This document shows, piece by piece, positions 44,575 to 53,990 of a stretch of 64,000 nt of DNA. The notes beneath the pieces were generated by a model that was given only the letters and a program-made list of their open reading frames with translations, did not search any database and had not been told where the DNA came from. The stretch is from Chryseobacterium nepalense (GTDB taxonomy: Bacteria; Bacteroidota; Bacteroidia; Flavobacteriales; Weeksellaceae): positions 1,364,001-1,428,000 of the forward strand of contig NZ_CP096203.1 of NCBI RefSeq assembly GCF_023195755.1, written 5' to 3'. The translations under genes and the position numbers were made by a program. The stretch's first letter is position 1. Every line of letters starts with the position of its first letter.

Positions 44575-45678
44575 ATGGAAAATTCAGACTTAGAAATCAT
44601 TTCCCATCTGAAGCCTGCAAAGATTGTCAAAATTATGAAAGATCCGGTGGCATCTGCAAAGGCGGTACATCTTATTTATACCTCCGATGCAGAGACAGCC
44701 GGTATTACACGAAAAAAAAACGGAAAAAAATATTCCTATTATAAAGACGGCGAAAAAATCAGGGATAAAGATGAAATTTCAAGAATCAACAAGCTGGTAA
44801 TCCCTCCGGCTTGGGAAAACGTATGGATCTGCGCGCTTGATAACGGTCATCTTCAGGCCACAGGATTTGATGTAAAGAAAAGAAAACAGTATCGCTATCA
44901 TCCTTTATGGAGCGCCCTTCGAAACCATACAAAATTTTACAGGATGCTGCAGTTTGGGTATGCATTGCCCGATATCCGGCTTCAGGTAGAAAAAGATTTA
45001 GCATTAAGAAATTTCGACAAAAGAAAGATTCTCGCATTAATTGTGAGCCTGATGCAAAAAACCAATATAAGGATCGGAAATAATGCTTACGAAAAACTGT
45101 ACGGTTCTTTTGGACTCACTACCTTGAAAGGAAAACATGTAAAAGTCCAGGGACAGAAGATTTCCTTTCATTTTAAAGGAAAAAAAGGCGTTATGCATGA
45201 CATTGATCTTAAAAGCAGACGACTTTCAAAATTAATTCAGAAATGCAAAGATATTCCCGGTAAAGAATTATTCCAATATATTGATGATGAAGGCAACCGC
45301 CATACTGTAGATTCCGGTATGGTCAACGATTATATTAAAGAAATAAGCGGTGAGGATTTTACAGCAAAGGATTTCAGAACTTGGTCGGGAACGGTAAGTG
45401 CATTAATCGCGTTTAAAGAGATCGGATACGCAGAAACCCATACGGAATATAAGAAAAAAGTAAAAGAAGCACTTGAAATGGTTGCTTCACATCTCGGAAA
45501 TACAAGTACTGTATGTCGGAAATATTATGTTCATCCATTAGTTATTAATTTATACGAAAATAATACCATCAAAAAATACCTTGATGAACTCGAACAAATT
45601 GAAAAGAATGATGGTAAAGCCGGACTTACCCATGAAGAAAAGCTGGTTTTAAAAATTCTGGAAAACGAAAAGATGTGA
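44575..45678 (+). CDS. DNA topoisomerase IB
   Basis: 367 residues, the bacterial, poxvirus-like type IB enzyme. N-terminal beta domain to about residue 90 (LVIPPAWENVWIC, then GHLQATGFDVKKRKQYRYHP), then the catalytic domain with QKTNIRIGNNAY (first Arg), KGKKG, DFRTWSG (second Arg) and the nucleophile Tyr in CRKYYVHP. It relaxes supercoils by cutting one strand through a 3'-phosphotyrosine link. The gene follows the small lipoprotein gene by 9 bases. Confidence 0.93.
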   Translation: MENSDLEIISHLKPAKIVKIMKDPVASAKAVHLIYTSDAETAGITRKKNGKKYSYYKDGEKIRDKDEISRINKLVIPPAWENVWICALDNGHLQATGFDVKKRKQYRYHPLWSALRNHTKFYRMLQFGYALPDIRLQVEKDLALRNFDKRKILALIVSLMQKTNIRIGNNAYEKLYGSFGLTTLKGKHVKVQGQKISFHFKGKKGVMHDIDLKSRRLSKLIQKCKDIPGKELFQYIDDEGNRHTVDSGMVNDYIKEISGEDFTAKDFRTWSGTVSALIAFKEIGYAETHTEYKKKVKEALEMVASHLGNTSTVCRKYYVHPLVINLYENNTIKKYLDELEQIEKNDGKAGLTHEEKLVLKILENEKM

Positions 45679-45687
45679 TGGGGAATG

Positions 45688-45772
45688 GTGAATTGTCAAT
45701 CCTTAGCGCTTGTCAATTTAATCATGCCTGAAAAATTTACTATTCACTTGCGAAGTAAAATTGACCATTCAC
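45688..45772. repeat. Small inverted-repeat element of the GTGAATTGTCAAT family
   Basis: Ends GTGAATTGTCAAT (45688-45700) and ATTGACCATTCAC (45760-45772) pair with one mismatch, 85 bp in all. The same end sequence recurs at 57278, 57481, 57513 and 57650. Confidence 0.6.
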
Positions 45773-45800
45773 ATATTATAATCCCCCCGAATAAATGTTG

Positions 45801-45808
45801 TAAATTTG
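45801..45808 (+). promoter_or_regulatory. Candidate -7 element for pruA
   Basis: TAAATTTG fits TAnnTTTG and lies 31 bases before the pruA start. Confidence 0.4.
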
Positions 45809-45839
45809 TATCATTAGCAAATAAAAAATATACAACTAT

Positions 45840-47465
45840 ATGTCTAAAGCAATTTCGCAAGTACCATTTGCGGTAAATGAACCGGTAAATTCTTATGCAC
45901 CGGGAACTCCGGAAGTAAAAAGCCTTATCGCTCAATATAAAAAAATGTGGGCTGAAAAGATAGAAATCCCAATGATCATCAATGGTAAAGAAGTAAAAAC
46001 CGACGATAAGGTTCAGCTTCAGTCACCTCAGGATCATGCCCATGACTTTGGATTTTATCACAGAGGAACCATGCAGCATGTTGACGATGCAATTAATGCA
46101 GCACTGGCTGCAAAAAAGCAATGGAACGAACTGGGCTGGGAACATCGTGCAGCAATTTTCTTAAAAGCTGCTGATCTTTTAGCAGGACCTTACAGAGACG
46201 TTATCAACGCTGCAACCATGATCGGGCAGTCTAAGAATGTTCACCAGGCTGAAATTGATGCTGCTTGCGAATTTATCGACTTTTTAAGATTTAACGTAGA
46301 GTTCATGACAGAAATGTATTCTGAACAGCCGGTTTCCGATGCAGGAATCTGGAACAGAGTAGAATACAGACCATTAGAAGGATTTTGTTTTGCGGTAACT
46401 CCTTTTAACTTTACAGCTATTTCAGGAAATTTACCAACGTGTATGGCAATGCTTGGAAACGTAGTGGTTTGGAAACCGTCTGATAAACAGATCTATTCTG
46501 CAAAAGTAATCATGGATGTTTTAACTGAAGCAGGCCTTCCTGCCGGAGTAATTAACATGATTTTCACAGACGGAAAAGAAACCGCAGAAAAAGTATTGGC
46601 GCACAGAGATTTTGCAGGACTTCACTTTACAGGTTCTACCAAAGTTTTCCAGGGAATGTGGAAAATGATAGGGGATAATATTCACAATTACAGAACATAC
46701 CCGAGAATCGTAGGGGAAACAGGAGGAAAAGACTTTGTCATTGCGCATCCTTCAGCTAATGTTGAAGCTGTGGCAACGGCTTTGGTGAGAGGAGCTTTCG
46801 AATATCAGGGACAAAAATGTTCCGCAGCATCCAGGGCGTATATTCCTCAGTCACTTTGGGCTGATGTGAAAAAAGTAATGGAAAATCAAATCAATTCTAT
46901 TAAAATTGGTTCTCCTGAAGATCCTTCCAACTTTGTAAATGCGGTAATTGATAAAAATTCTTTTGAAAAATGTAAAGGATATATTGACAGAGCCAATTCT
47001 TCAAACGAAGCAAACGTAGTGATCGGAGGAACATGTGATGATGCTAAAGGATGGTTTGTACATCCCACAGTGATCGAAACGACAAACCCTCAATACGAAA
47101 GTATGGTGGAAGAAATCTTCGGACCTATCTTATCCGTGTTTGTTTATGAAGATGCCAAATGGGCTGAAACACTGGAACTTGTTGACTCCTCATCTCCTTA
47201 TTCATTAACCGGTTCTGTTTTTGCACAAGACAGATATGCGATTAATGAAGCATTTAAAGCATTGGAAAATGCTTCCGGAAACTTCTATATCAACGACAAA
47301 CCAACCGGTGCTGTTGTTGGCCAGCAGCCTTTTGGTGGCGGCAGAGCTTCCGGAACAAATGATAAAGCAGGTTCGAAAATGAACTTATTGAGATGGACAT
47401 CCGTAAGATCAGTAAAAGAAACCTTCGTTTCTCCAAAAGATTACAAATATCCGTATTTAGGATAA
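45840..47465 (+). CDS. pruA: L-glutamate gamma-semialdehyde (pyrroline-5-carboxylate) dehydrogenase
   Basis: 541 residues, single-domain form without fused proline dehydrogenase. Aldehyde dehydrogenase motifs: NFTAISGN substrate/cofactor stretch, the HFTGSTKVFQGMW Rossmann segment, the general-base Glu in VGETGGKDFVIAHPSA, and the catalytic Cys in YQGQKCSAASRAY. The C-terminal VGQQPFGGGRASGTNDKAG closes the active site. It oxidises glutamate semialdehyde to glutamate with NAD+ in proline breakdown. A TAnnTTTG promoter lies upstream; it is monocistronic. Confidence 0.95.
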   Translation: MSKAISQVPFAVNEPVNSYAPGTPEVKSLIAQYKKMWAEKIEIPMIINGKEVKTDDKVQLQSPQDHAHDFGFYHRGTMQHVDDAINAALAAKKQWNELGWEHRAAIFLKAADLLAGPYRDVINAATMIGQSKNVHQAEIDAACEFIDFLRFNVEFMTEMYSEQPVSDAGIWNRVEYRPLEGFCFAVTPFNFTAISGNLPTCMAMLGNVVVWKPSDKQIYSAKVIMDVLTEAGLPAGVINMIFTDGKETAEKVLAHRDFAGLHFTGSTKVFQGMWKMIGDNIHNYRTYPRIVGETGGKDFVIAHPSANVEAVATALVRGAFEYQGQKCSAASRAYIPQSLWADVKKVMENQINSIKIGSPEDPSNFVNAVIDKNSFEKCKGYIDRANSSNEANVVIGGTCDDAKGWFVHPTVIETTNPQYESMVEEIFGPILSVFVYEDAKWAETLELVDSSSPYSLTGSVFAQDRYAINEAFKALENASGNFYINDKPTGAVVGQQPFGGGRASGTNDKAGSKMNLLRWTSVRSVKETFVSPKDYKYPYLG

Positions 47466-47619
47466 ATTATGAGTAATGCATCATTAATAGATACAGCTTC
47501 GGATATATTCCGGAGCTTTTTTATTAATTAATATTAATTTTTTTATTAAAATACAATTCATTCTGATTTCGGAATAATTATTGCTAGCTCTAATTCCAAT
47601 ACCAAAAAAATAAAGTATT

Positions 47620-47832
47620 ATGAAAAAATTAATGTTAATCGCAGCACTAGGAGTAATAGCAGTAAGTTGCGGAACAAAGGAATCTTCAATGTCAAACAGC
47701 AGTACCGATTCAACAGCAGTAGACAATACCACACAGAGTATGACTCCTGCTACAACGGATACGATGTCTACTACGACAACCACTCCTGACAGCTCAGCAA
47801 TGAAAATGGATTCAGCAACTACTGTTAAATAA
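47620..47832 (+). CDS. Small Ser/Thr-rich lipoprotein, 70 residues
   Basis: Lipoprotein signal MKKLMLIAALGVIAVSC with a clear lipobox Cys; the mature part is almost wholly Ser, Thr, Asp and Met, with no folded domain expected. The end (MDSATTVK) resembles that of the small lipoprotein at 48044, so the two may be diverged paralogues. Function unknown. Confidence 0.7.
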   Translation: MKKLMLIAALGVIAVSCGTKESSMSNSSTDSTAVDNTTQSMTPATTDTMSTTTTTPDSSAMKMDSATTVK

Positions 47833-47857
47833 TAATAGTTTAACTTGCAATGAACAG

Positions 47858-47881
47858 TCCTCAGATAATTCTGGGGATTTC
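47858..47881 (+). terminator. Terminator after the small lipoprotein gene
   Basis: TCCTCAGA pairs with TCTGGGGA (one G-T pair), loop TAAT, then a T-rich stretch. Confidence 0.6.
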
Positions 47882-47971
47882 TTGTTTAAATTTAAAGCCA
47901 TTTTTATGACACCTTTTTCAATTTAACATTAAGATTTAAGAAGAATTCGAATTTGAAATTTCAAAGGTTTA

Positions 47972-47999
47972 TTATCTTTTATCTTTTATCTTTTATCTT
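47972..47999. repeat. Four perfect copies of a 7-bp tandem repeat
   Basis: TTATCTT is repeated four times without interruption, ending 7 bases upstream of a TATATTTG -7-like element (48007-48014) of the next lipoprotein gene. Confidence 0.85.
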
Positions 48000-48043
48000 T
48001 AATAACTATATTTGATTATACTTAAACATTAAAAAATATTTCT

Positions 48044-48247
48044 ATGACAAAATTATTTACAGCAGCAGTTTTTGCAATACTGTTTTTAGGAAGCTGCGCA
48101 CAAAAAAAAGAAGACCGAGAGGAGTTCAAAGAAGAAAGAAACAAAGAATATATGAGAAACAGCATGGGTGAAAGTGCCGCTGCAAATTCCGAAATGGATT
48201 CTGCAAACACTGTAAAAACGAAATCGGATTCATCATCTACAAAATAA
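48044..48247 (+). CDS. Small charged lipoprotein, 67 residues
   Basis: Lipoprotein signal MTKLFTAAVFAILFLGSC, then a Glu/Lys-rich helix and a Ser/Asp/Lys tail (MDSANTVKTKSDSSSTK). Similar in layout and end to the lipoprotein at 47620. No function is known. A 7-bp tandem repeat stands directly upstream of its likely promoter, and a strong terminator follows. Confidence 0.65.
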   Translation: MTKLFTAAVFAILFLGSCAQKKEDREEFKEERNKEYMRNSMGESAAANSEMDSANTVKTKSDSSSTK

Positions 48248-48251
48248 TATT

Positions 48252-48277
48252 TCCGCAGAAAATTCTGCGGATTTTTT
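48252..48277 (+). terminator. Terminator after the second small lipoprotein gene
   Basis: Perfect 9-bp stem (TCCGCAGAA with TTCTGCGGA), AA loop, and six T. Confidence 0.85.
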
Positions 48278-48440
48278 ATTAAAAAAAACTTACTGTAATA
48301 AACCTATTTTAATAGTAAGATCACTTAAAAAACTTAACCTTAACCAAAGAAAATAATCCAAGAAATGCTGTAACAATTTTTATGTATTACAGACTGATTT
48401 CTTAACATAATTATTACATTTGCAATCAATAAAAAGTATT

Positions 48441-49601
48441 ATGAAAAAATTAACAATATTCTCAGCTCTTTTCATAGGAGCACTGGCTTTTGCACAGGGA
48501 ATTAAATTTGAAGACTCCAACTTCAGCACCATTCTAGCAAAAGCGAAAAAAGAAAATAAACTGATATTTATCGATGCGTATGCTTCATGGTGTGGCCCTT
48601 GTAAGCTTATGGTGAAAAATGTTTTTCCACAGAAAAGCGTAGGCGACTATTACAACTCCCATTTTGTGAATGCAAAAATCGATATGGAAAAAGGGGAAGG
48701 AATAGAACTTGCCAAAAAATACAATGTAAAAGCATTTCCTACCTATCTTTTCGTAGACGGAAACGGTGAAGTAGTACATAGAACACTGGGATATGTTGAA
48801 GAGAATGATTTCATCCAGTTTGCAAAAGATGCAGGAGATCCCAATAAAAGACTGATTGCTTTAAAACAGAAATTCGAAAACGGAGAAAAAGATCCCGAAT
48901 TCCTGAAAAATCTTGCCGGACTTACCATGTACAATGATGCTGAATTTGCAGCAAGAGTACTGGACCGGTATTTCAGCGAAAAGCCCGAGTTTGACAGAGA
49001 TGACGTACAAATGCTGCTTTCTGCAACGCAAAGTACGGAAAGTCCATTATACAAAACGTTTGTAGCTAAAAAAGCGGAGATTACCAAAATTCTTCCTGCA
49101 GAAAGATATGAAGCTTTTGATAAAAATATAAAAGTAAATACCGCCATCAGAAAAGCGTATAACGCTGATACAAAAAAATGGAACGACAACTCATTCATGG
49201 CAGAAACCCAGAAGTTTTTAACAAAAGACGAAGCCGAACGAATCCTGAAAAGAGCAAAAGCCAGCAGAGCTCTTAAAGATAAGGATATTGACACCTACGA
49301 AAAAACAACTATTGAACTGTACAAAGATCCATCAGCTTCTTCATCAGAAGAACTGAATTCTATTGCCTGGAATTTCTTTGAAAATGTAACCAATAAGACA
49401 TCCCTTGCAAAAGCAGTGACTTGGGCGCAGGAATCCGTAAAGAAAAATGAAAATTATGCCAATACTGATACCTTAGCCAATCTTTATAATAAGATCGGAG
49501 ACAAGAAAAATGCAAGGCTTTGGGCTGAAAAGTCTATCGAGCTCGCAAAAAAATCAGGTGAAGATTATACTGACACTGAAAAATTACTGAACAGTCTTTA
49601 A
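48441..49601 (+). CDS. Exported thioredoxin-fold protein
   Basis: 386 residues from the ATG at 48441; an earlier in-frame TTG at 48420 lies in the promoter region and is rejected. Signal peptide MKKLTIFSALFIGALAFAQ. A thioredoxin domain with the active site ASWCGPCKLM spans about residues 25-130, with the cis-Pro in KAFPTYLFVDG. The C-terminal ~250 residues are helical, with TPR-like sequence (AVTWAQESVKKNENYANTDTLANLY). It is probably a periplasmic thiol reductase or disulfide isomerase. A TACATTTG -7-like element lies at 48415-48422. Confidence 0.85.
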   Translation: MKKLTIFSALFIGALAFAQGIKFEDSNFSTILAKAKKENKLIFIDAYASWCGPCKLMVKNVFPQKSVGDYYNSHFVNAKIDMEKGEGIELAKKYNVKAFPTYLFVDGNGEVVHRTLGYVEENDFIQFAKDAGDPNKRLIALKQKFENGEKDPEFLKNLAGLTMYNDAEFAARVLDRYFSEKPEFDRDDVQMLLSATQSTESPLYKTFVAKKAEITKILPAERYEAFDKNIKVNTAIRKAYNADTKKWNDNSFMAETQKFLTKDEAERILKRAKASRALKDKDIDTYEKTTIELYKDPSASSSEELNSIAWNFFENVTNKTSLAKAVTWAQESVKKNENYANTDTLANLYNKIGDKKNARLWAEKSIELAKKSGEDYTDTEKLLNSL

Positions 49602-49616
49602 TAAATTTAAACATAT

Positions 49617-49654
49617 AAAAACGGCGCGGAAAATAAATTTTCCGCGCCGTTTTT
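49617..49654. terminator. Bidirectional terminator between the thioredoxin-fold and fabH genes
   Basis: A nearly perfect hairpin whose arms contain ACGGCGCGGAAAAT and ATTTTCCGCGCCGT around a 2-base loop, flanked by A and T runs. It serves both convergent genes. Confidence 0.9.
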
Positions 49655-49671
49655 TATACTTCCATTTCTTC

Positions 49672-50694
49672 TTAATATTCAAACAAAACACTTCCCCACG
49701 TAAAGCCGCTTCCGAAAGCAGAAAGAAGTACCAAATCACCTCTTTTGATCTTTCCTTCTTCAATCGCTTCGCTTAAAGCAATAGGAATTGAGGCCGCAGT
49801 AGTATTTCCGTATTTCTGGATATTATTATGGATCTTCTCATCCGGAAGTCCGAATTTCTGCTGTACAAACTGAGCAATTCTCAGATTAGCCTGGTGCGGA
49901 ATAAACATGTCCAGATCATCAATTGTCTTTCCGGCTTTGTCAAGTGCTTCCTGCATGGTTTCAGGAAATCTTGTAACCGCATGTTTAAAAACAAAATTTC
50001 CGTTCATGATCGGATACACTTCCTTATTGGTAACATTTTCCGGTTCCTTTCTCATTCTGTCGCTCCACCCGAATTTCGATCCCGGAAACTGTGTGCAGAG
50101 TTCATCGGCAAATTTCCCTTCAGAATGCATATTCACGGCTAAAATATCACCAGCATTTTCATCTTCCGATGCAGAAAGTACAACCGCTCCTGCTCCATCA
50201 CCGAAAATTACGGAAACTCCTCTTCCTTCATCCGAAAAATCAAGTCCGAAAGAGTGTATTTCGGCCCCTACCACCAGAATATTTTTATAATTTCCCGCTT
50301 TAATAAAAGCATTGGCAACACTCATTGCATATACAAATCCGGAACACTGATTTCTTACATCCAACGCTCCGATGGTATCACACCCCAGCATTTCCTGCAG
50401 CAAAACACCACATCCAGGAAAATAATAATCCGGAGAAAGCGTTGCAAAAACAATATAGTCAATATCTTTTGAAGTAAGCCCTGCATTAGCGATCGCCTTT
50501 TCAGAGGCTTTGAAACCAAGATAAGCAGTGGTTTCCTGGGAATCATTTCTGTTTTCTCTGTGTCTCCTTTCTTTTATGCCGGTTCTTTCTGTAATCCATT
50601 CATCATTGGTCGTCATTAATTTTGCTAGATCATCATTCGTAACAATGTTATCCGGAACATGGAATCCGATTCCCTTTATTGTACTTTTAATCAT
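49672..50694 (-). CDS. fabH: 3-oxoacyl-ACP synthase III (KAS III)
   Basis: 340 residues, thiolase fold. The catalytic triad is present: Cys in QCSGFVYAM, His in IPHQANLRI and Asn in GNTTAASIPIA. It condenses acetyl-CoA or a branched primer with malonyl-ACP, the first step of fatty-acid synthesis; in Flavobacteriia the primers are mostly branched (iso) acyl-CoAs. The gene stands alone rather than in the rpmF-plsX-fabH group, so it may be a second FabH copy with a special primer. Confidence 0.93.
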   Translation of the reverse strand: MIKSTIKGIGFHVPDNIVTNDDLAKLMTTNDEWITERTGIKERRHRENRNDSQETTAYLGFKASEKAIANAGLTSKDIDYIVFATLSPDYYFPGCGVLLQEMLGCDTIGALDVRNQCSGFVYAMSVANAFIKAGNYKNILVVGAEIHSFGLDFSDEGRGVSVIFGDGAGAVVLSASEDENAGDILAVNMHSEGKFADELCTQFPGSKFGWSDRMRKEPENVTNKEVYPIMNGNFVFKHAVTRFPETMQEALDKAGKTIDDLDMFIPHQANLRIAQFVQQKFGLPDEKIHNNIQKYGNTTAASIPIALSEAIEEGKIKRGDLVLLSAFGSGFTWGSVLFEY

Positions 50695-50767
50695 ATAGTT
50701 TTTTAATTTTGGTAAAGATAAAACTTATTTAACACATAGTTTTTCAAAATATTACTATTTTTACTAT

Positions 50768-51667
50768 ATGCCAATTGAGACTATTTACAGAGACTCCCAG
50801 TGCGAATGGGTAGATGTGGAAGCTCCGTCTGCGGAGGACCTGAAATTTTTACATGAAAGATATGAGATCAACAACCTCCTGCTTGAAGATACACAGGACC
50901 CTAATCACCTCCCAAAATACGAAGAAGATGGCGACGTGAAATTTTTCCTGTTGCGGGAAAGTACAGAACTGGAACGTAAAAATCTCAACACCATCAGTGA
51001 CATCAGCACCAAAATCGGGATTTTCCTGCTCGGCAGGACGATCATAACGGTTCACCGTCTGAAAACCAAAAGCCTTTCCGAAACCAGGAAACAACTTTCC
51101 GCACTTACGGCAGAAGCCACTTCGGATCAGATTGCACTGAAAATTGCACTGCTTATCATGAAAAGTTTTGATGATGAATCCGTAAGCCTGTTTGAAACCA
51201 TGGATAATATCGAAAGTGAAATTTTCCTTAAAAATACCAATCATACGAATCAGATTAAAAGATTATACAAACTCAAAAGAAAATCGGGTCTTAATTCCAG
51301 GGTTCTCACCATTTCAGCCGATGCTATTGATAAATTTAAGCTCTTAGACCTTCAGGATTCGGAAACATATGATTTGAAAGATAAACATAAAGATGTGGTG
51401 GCAGATTTTGAGCATCTCAATATTCAGATTACCAACCTGATCTCTATGTTTCTGGCTCTGTCTGACCAGAAAGCCAACCAGGTCATGAAAGTACTGGCCA
51501 TTTATTCGGTTTATTTTTTACCCATCACATTTATTGCAGGGGTTTACGGAATGAACTTCGACAATATGCCCGAACTCCACACCAAGCACGGCTATTTTTT
51601 CACACTCGGACTGATGGCTTTGGTGGTGATCTGTACCTTCATCTATGCAAGAAGAAAGCAGTGGTAA
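50768..51667 (+). CDS. corA: CorA family metal ion transporter
   Basis: 299 residues. A large N-terminal cytosolic domain and a helical stalk are followed by two C-terminal membrane helices; the first ends with the selectivity motif YGMNF and the loop FDNMPEL. The end is basic (ARRKQW). It forms pentameric channels for Mg2+ or Co2+/Ni2+ influx. It is divergent from fabH. The start at 50768 matches the common N-terminus. Confidence 0.92.
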   Translation: MPIETIYRDSQCEWVDVEAPSAEDLKFLHERYEINNLLLEDTQDPNHLPKYEEDGDVKFFLLRESTELERKNLNTISDISTKIGIFLLGRTIITVHRLKTKSLSETRKQLSALTAEATSDQIALKIALLIMKSFDDESVSLFETMDNIESEIFLKNTNHTNQIKRLYKLKRKSGLNSRVLTISADAIDKFKLLDLQDSETYDLKDKHKDVVADFEHLNIQITNLISMFLALSDQKANQVMKVLAIYSVYFLPITFIAGVYGMNFDNMPELHTKHGYFFTLGLMALVVICTFIYARRKQW

Positions 51668-51778
51668 TTTACAGTTGTAGTTATCGTGAAAATACGGAGC
51701 GAAGATATTTCGATTATTACTAATTTTAACATCATCTGCGAAAGTAGCATACTTTAAACCAACCCAATCACAAACACC

Positions 51779-53365
51779 ATGAAACCTGAAATCCTGAAAA
51801 AAATATTGGAAGAAGATCTTCTTTCAGAAGAATCCAAAAAAAAGCTGGCTGCATTGCACGACCGTATTTCGGCTAAGGAATTCTCTGATCTTTTAGATGC
51901 CGGGGGAAATCAATATGTAGAATTTGTACAGGAAGGAGGCGGTGTCTGGGGAAGTGCTCTCGTAGGTTATCTTTATGGACTTGAAATCTTCGGAATCCGT
52001 TTTCTTAAAATTGCAGGTACAAGCGCAGGAGCCATCAACACAATACTGATTGCCGCATGCAAAACTAAGGAAGATGCCAAAAGCGAAGACATTAAAAATA
52101 TTCTGTTCAACTGGAACTTTGCCGATTTTATGGATGGGAAACCCTATGTAAGAAAAACGATTCATGCGATGCTGAACAATAAAAATTTCCTGAAGATCAA
52201 TGCCTTTCTTGCTATAGGAACTCTTCTCTTTTTCGGGATACTGGCATTTGTATTTCCAACAGACAAAATATGGCAAACAAAAATCCTTTTTTCAATTCCC
52301 ATGTTTTTAGTAATTATGGGAGTTTTATTTTTATTAAAACTTTATTCTGATCTGAAAAAAAGGAATTCGGGACTGAATCCCGGAAATACTTTTTTAACGG
52401 CCATGAAAGACGCATTAAATAAATTTGATATTAAAACAGTGGCTGATCTTAATGAAAAGTTTGTCAAAACAGGAAAAAATCTTAACCTCAGCTACCGTTA
52501 CGGAAATGAAATGCAGTATTATAACAAAGCACTGGAAAGCATTGAGGAGATCAGGATTAATAATCAGGAGCATATCGATAAGATCCGGTATAAAATTTTC
52601 TATGACAGTACGGTAAACAATGAATACTATAAAAAAGATCCTTTTTATCTCCTGAAATCGGAATATATTGTGATCACTACCGACATTAACGCTAAAATAA
52701 AGGTGGAACTTCCTACAATGGCTAATCTATACTGGTCTGAAGAGGAACTGAAGCACATCAGTCCGGCAGAGTTTGTACGGGCTTCCATGTCGGTCCCTTT
52801 CTTTTTTGAGCCGATGCAGAAAGCAATCAATAAAAATGATGATTCTGTAAAATATGCCTGGAAATTCTGGATGAATACTACCCCGGAAAATATTAATCCT
52901 GCCGGTGTTTTCATTGATGGCGGAAGTATTTCCAATTTCCCGATTGACCTTTTCCATTCCTCAGATATTTTTTATCCGAGAATGCCTTTATTCGGAGTAC
53001 AGCTTACCAGCGATTCTGATCTTCTTTCAGAAAAAGGAAAAACGGCAGCAGAGGTACTGAAATCTCCCCTCACCTATTCCGGAAATATCATCAGCACTTT
53101 AAAAGGGTTTAATGATAAAACATTTCTTACCAAACATACGTTCTATCATCTGTTCAGCATCCAGACCGTGAACTGCGGAAGCAGCAGCTGGCTGAATTTC
53201 TTTATGAAAAAGGAGGAAAAAGAAGAGCTTTTTAACCGCGGTTTTCAGGCTGCCCTCGATTTTCTAAGCAATTTCGACTGGAACACCTACAAATGCGAAC
53301 GCATGATGCTTTCCATGAAAGAAAAAAAGATTCTGAAGGAAGAGGATACAAAAACGGTGGGGTAA
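51779..53365 (+). CDS. Patatin-like phospholipase with two internal membrane helices
   Basis: 528 residues. The patatin dyad is present: the nucleophile Ser82 in GTSAGAINTIL, an oxyanion-hole stretch QEGGGVWGSALVGYL, and the Asp in VFIDGGSISNFPIDLF near residue 380. Between them, at about residues 140-185, lie two hydrophobic helices that would anchor the enzyme in the inner membrane. It probably hydrolyses phospholipids or other acyl esters. Monocistronic. Confidence 0.88.
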   Translation: MKPEILKKILEEDLLSEESKKKLAALHDRISAKEFSDLLDAGGNQYVEFVQEGGGVWGSALVGYLYGLEIFGIRFLKIAGTSAGAINTILIAACKTKEDAKSEDIKNILFNWNFADFMDGKPYVRKTIHAMLNNKNFLKINAFLAIGTLLFFGILAFVFPTDKIWQTKILFSIPMFLVIMGVLFLLKLYSDLKKRNSGLNPGNTFLTAMKDALNKFDIKTVADLNEKFVKTGKNLNLSYRYGNEMQYYNKALESIEEIRINNQEHIDKIRYKIFYDSTVNNEYYKKDPFYLLKSEYIVITTDINAKIKVELPTMANLYWSEEELKHISPAEFVRASMSVPFFFEPMQKAINKNDDSVKYAWKFWMNTTPENINPAGVFIDGGSISNFPIDLFHSSDIFYPRMPLFGVQLTSDSDLLSEKGKTAAEVLKSPLTYSGNIISTLKGFNDKTFLTKHTFYHLFSIQTVNCGSSSWLNFFMKKEEKEELFNRGFQAALDFLSNFDWNTYKCERMMLSMKEKKILKEEDTKTVG

Positions 53366-53453
53366 AATAATAGAAATAAATTGAGAAGAATTCCGTTGCT
53401 ATTAGTTTGATCTAAAAGACCGCTAAAATGGAATCTCAAATAAAATAAAAATC

Positions 53454-53951
53454 ATGAAATACATTTGTCAATGCTGTGGCGAAGAAAAGGAGGACTGGCC
53501 TGCCATAGCGTATTCAGTACCTTATCCTTATTTTAATTTATCTGATGATGAAGTAGCAAATTCAGAATTATCTGCAGATTTATGTATCATCAGATATTCC
53601 GATGAGACCTGTTATTTTATAAGAGCAGTACTTGTTCAGGAGGTAAATGAAAACTGCCAGGATCTTGAGTACGGAGTATGGGTTTCCTTAAGTGAGAAAA
53701 GCTATAATGAATATGCTGAGAATTATCATAATGAAGAATTTGAAAGCGGCTTTTTTGGCTGGCTTTCCAATAATCTGCCGGATTATTCATTTGAGGAACC
53801 CATTCCAACAGATGTTATTGTAAATAATAAAATAGGACGACCGTTTGTATACCCGCATGAAAGTCATAATCATCCTTTTGTAAATGATTTCTATCTTGGA
53901 ATTTCAAAAGAAGAAGCTGAAAAGAGAATTGATTTTGTATTAAATCAGTGA
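53454..53951 (+). CDS. DUF2199 family protein
   Basis: 165 residues. The N-terminus has a small zinc-ribbon half (ICQCCGEEKEDWPAIAY); the middle LEYGVWVSLSEKSYNEY and C-terminal NHPFVNDFYLGISKEEAEKRI stretches match DUF2199. Function unknown; the family is soluble and occurs in scattered bacteria. A short unknown gene follows. Confidence 0.85.
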   Translation: MKYICQCCGEEKEDWPAIAYSVPYPYFNLSDDEVANSELSADLCIIRYSDETCYFIRAVLVQEVNENCQDLEYGVWVSLSEKSYNEYAENYHNEEFESGFFGWLSNNLPDYSFEEPIPTDVIVNNKIGRPFVYPHESHNHPFVNDFYLGISKEEAEKRIDFVLNQ

Positions 53952-53962
53952 TAAAATTAAAG

Positions 53963-53970
53963 TAATTTTG
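53963..53970 (+). promoter_or_regulatory. Candidate -7 element before the 54.0 kb gene
   Basis: TAATTTTG ends just before or at a GTG once taken as a start (53970). Transcription would begin near 53976, which favours the ATG at 53991 as the true start. Confidence 0.4.
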
Positions 53971-53990
53971 TGTTCATAAAATTCCCGATA

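Noticed and set aside
48420..48440. TTG start for the thioredoxin-fold gene
   Set aside because: It overlaps a TAnnTTTG promoter element and would spoil the signal peptide; the ATG at 48441 is used.
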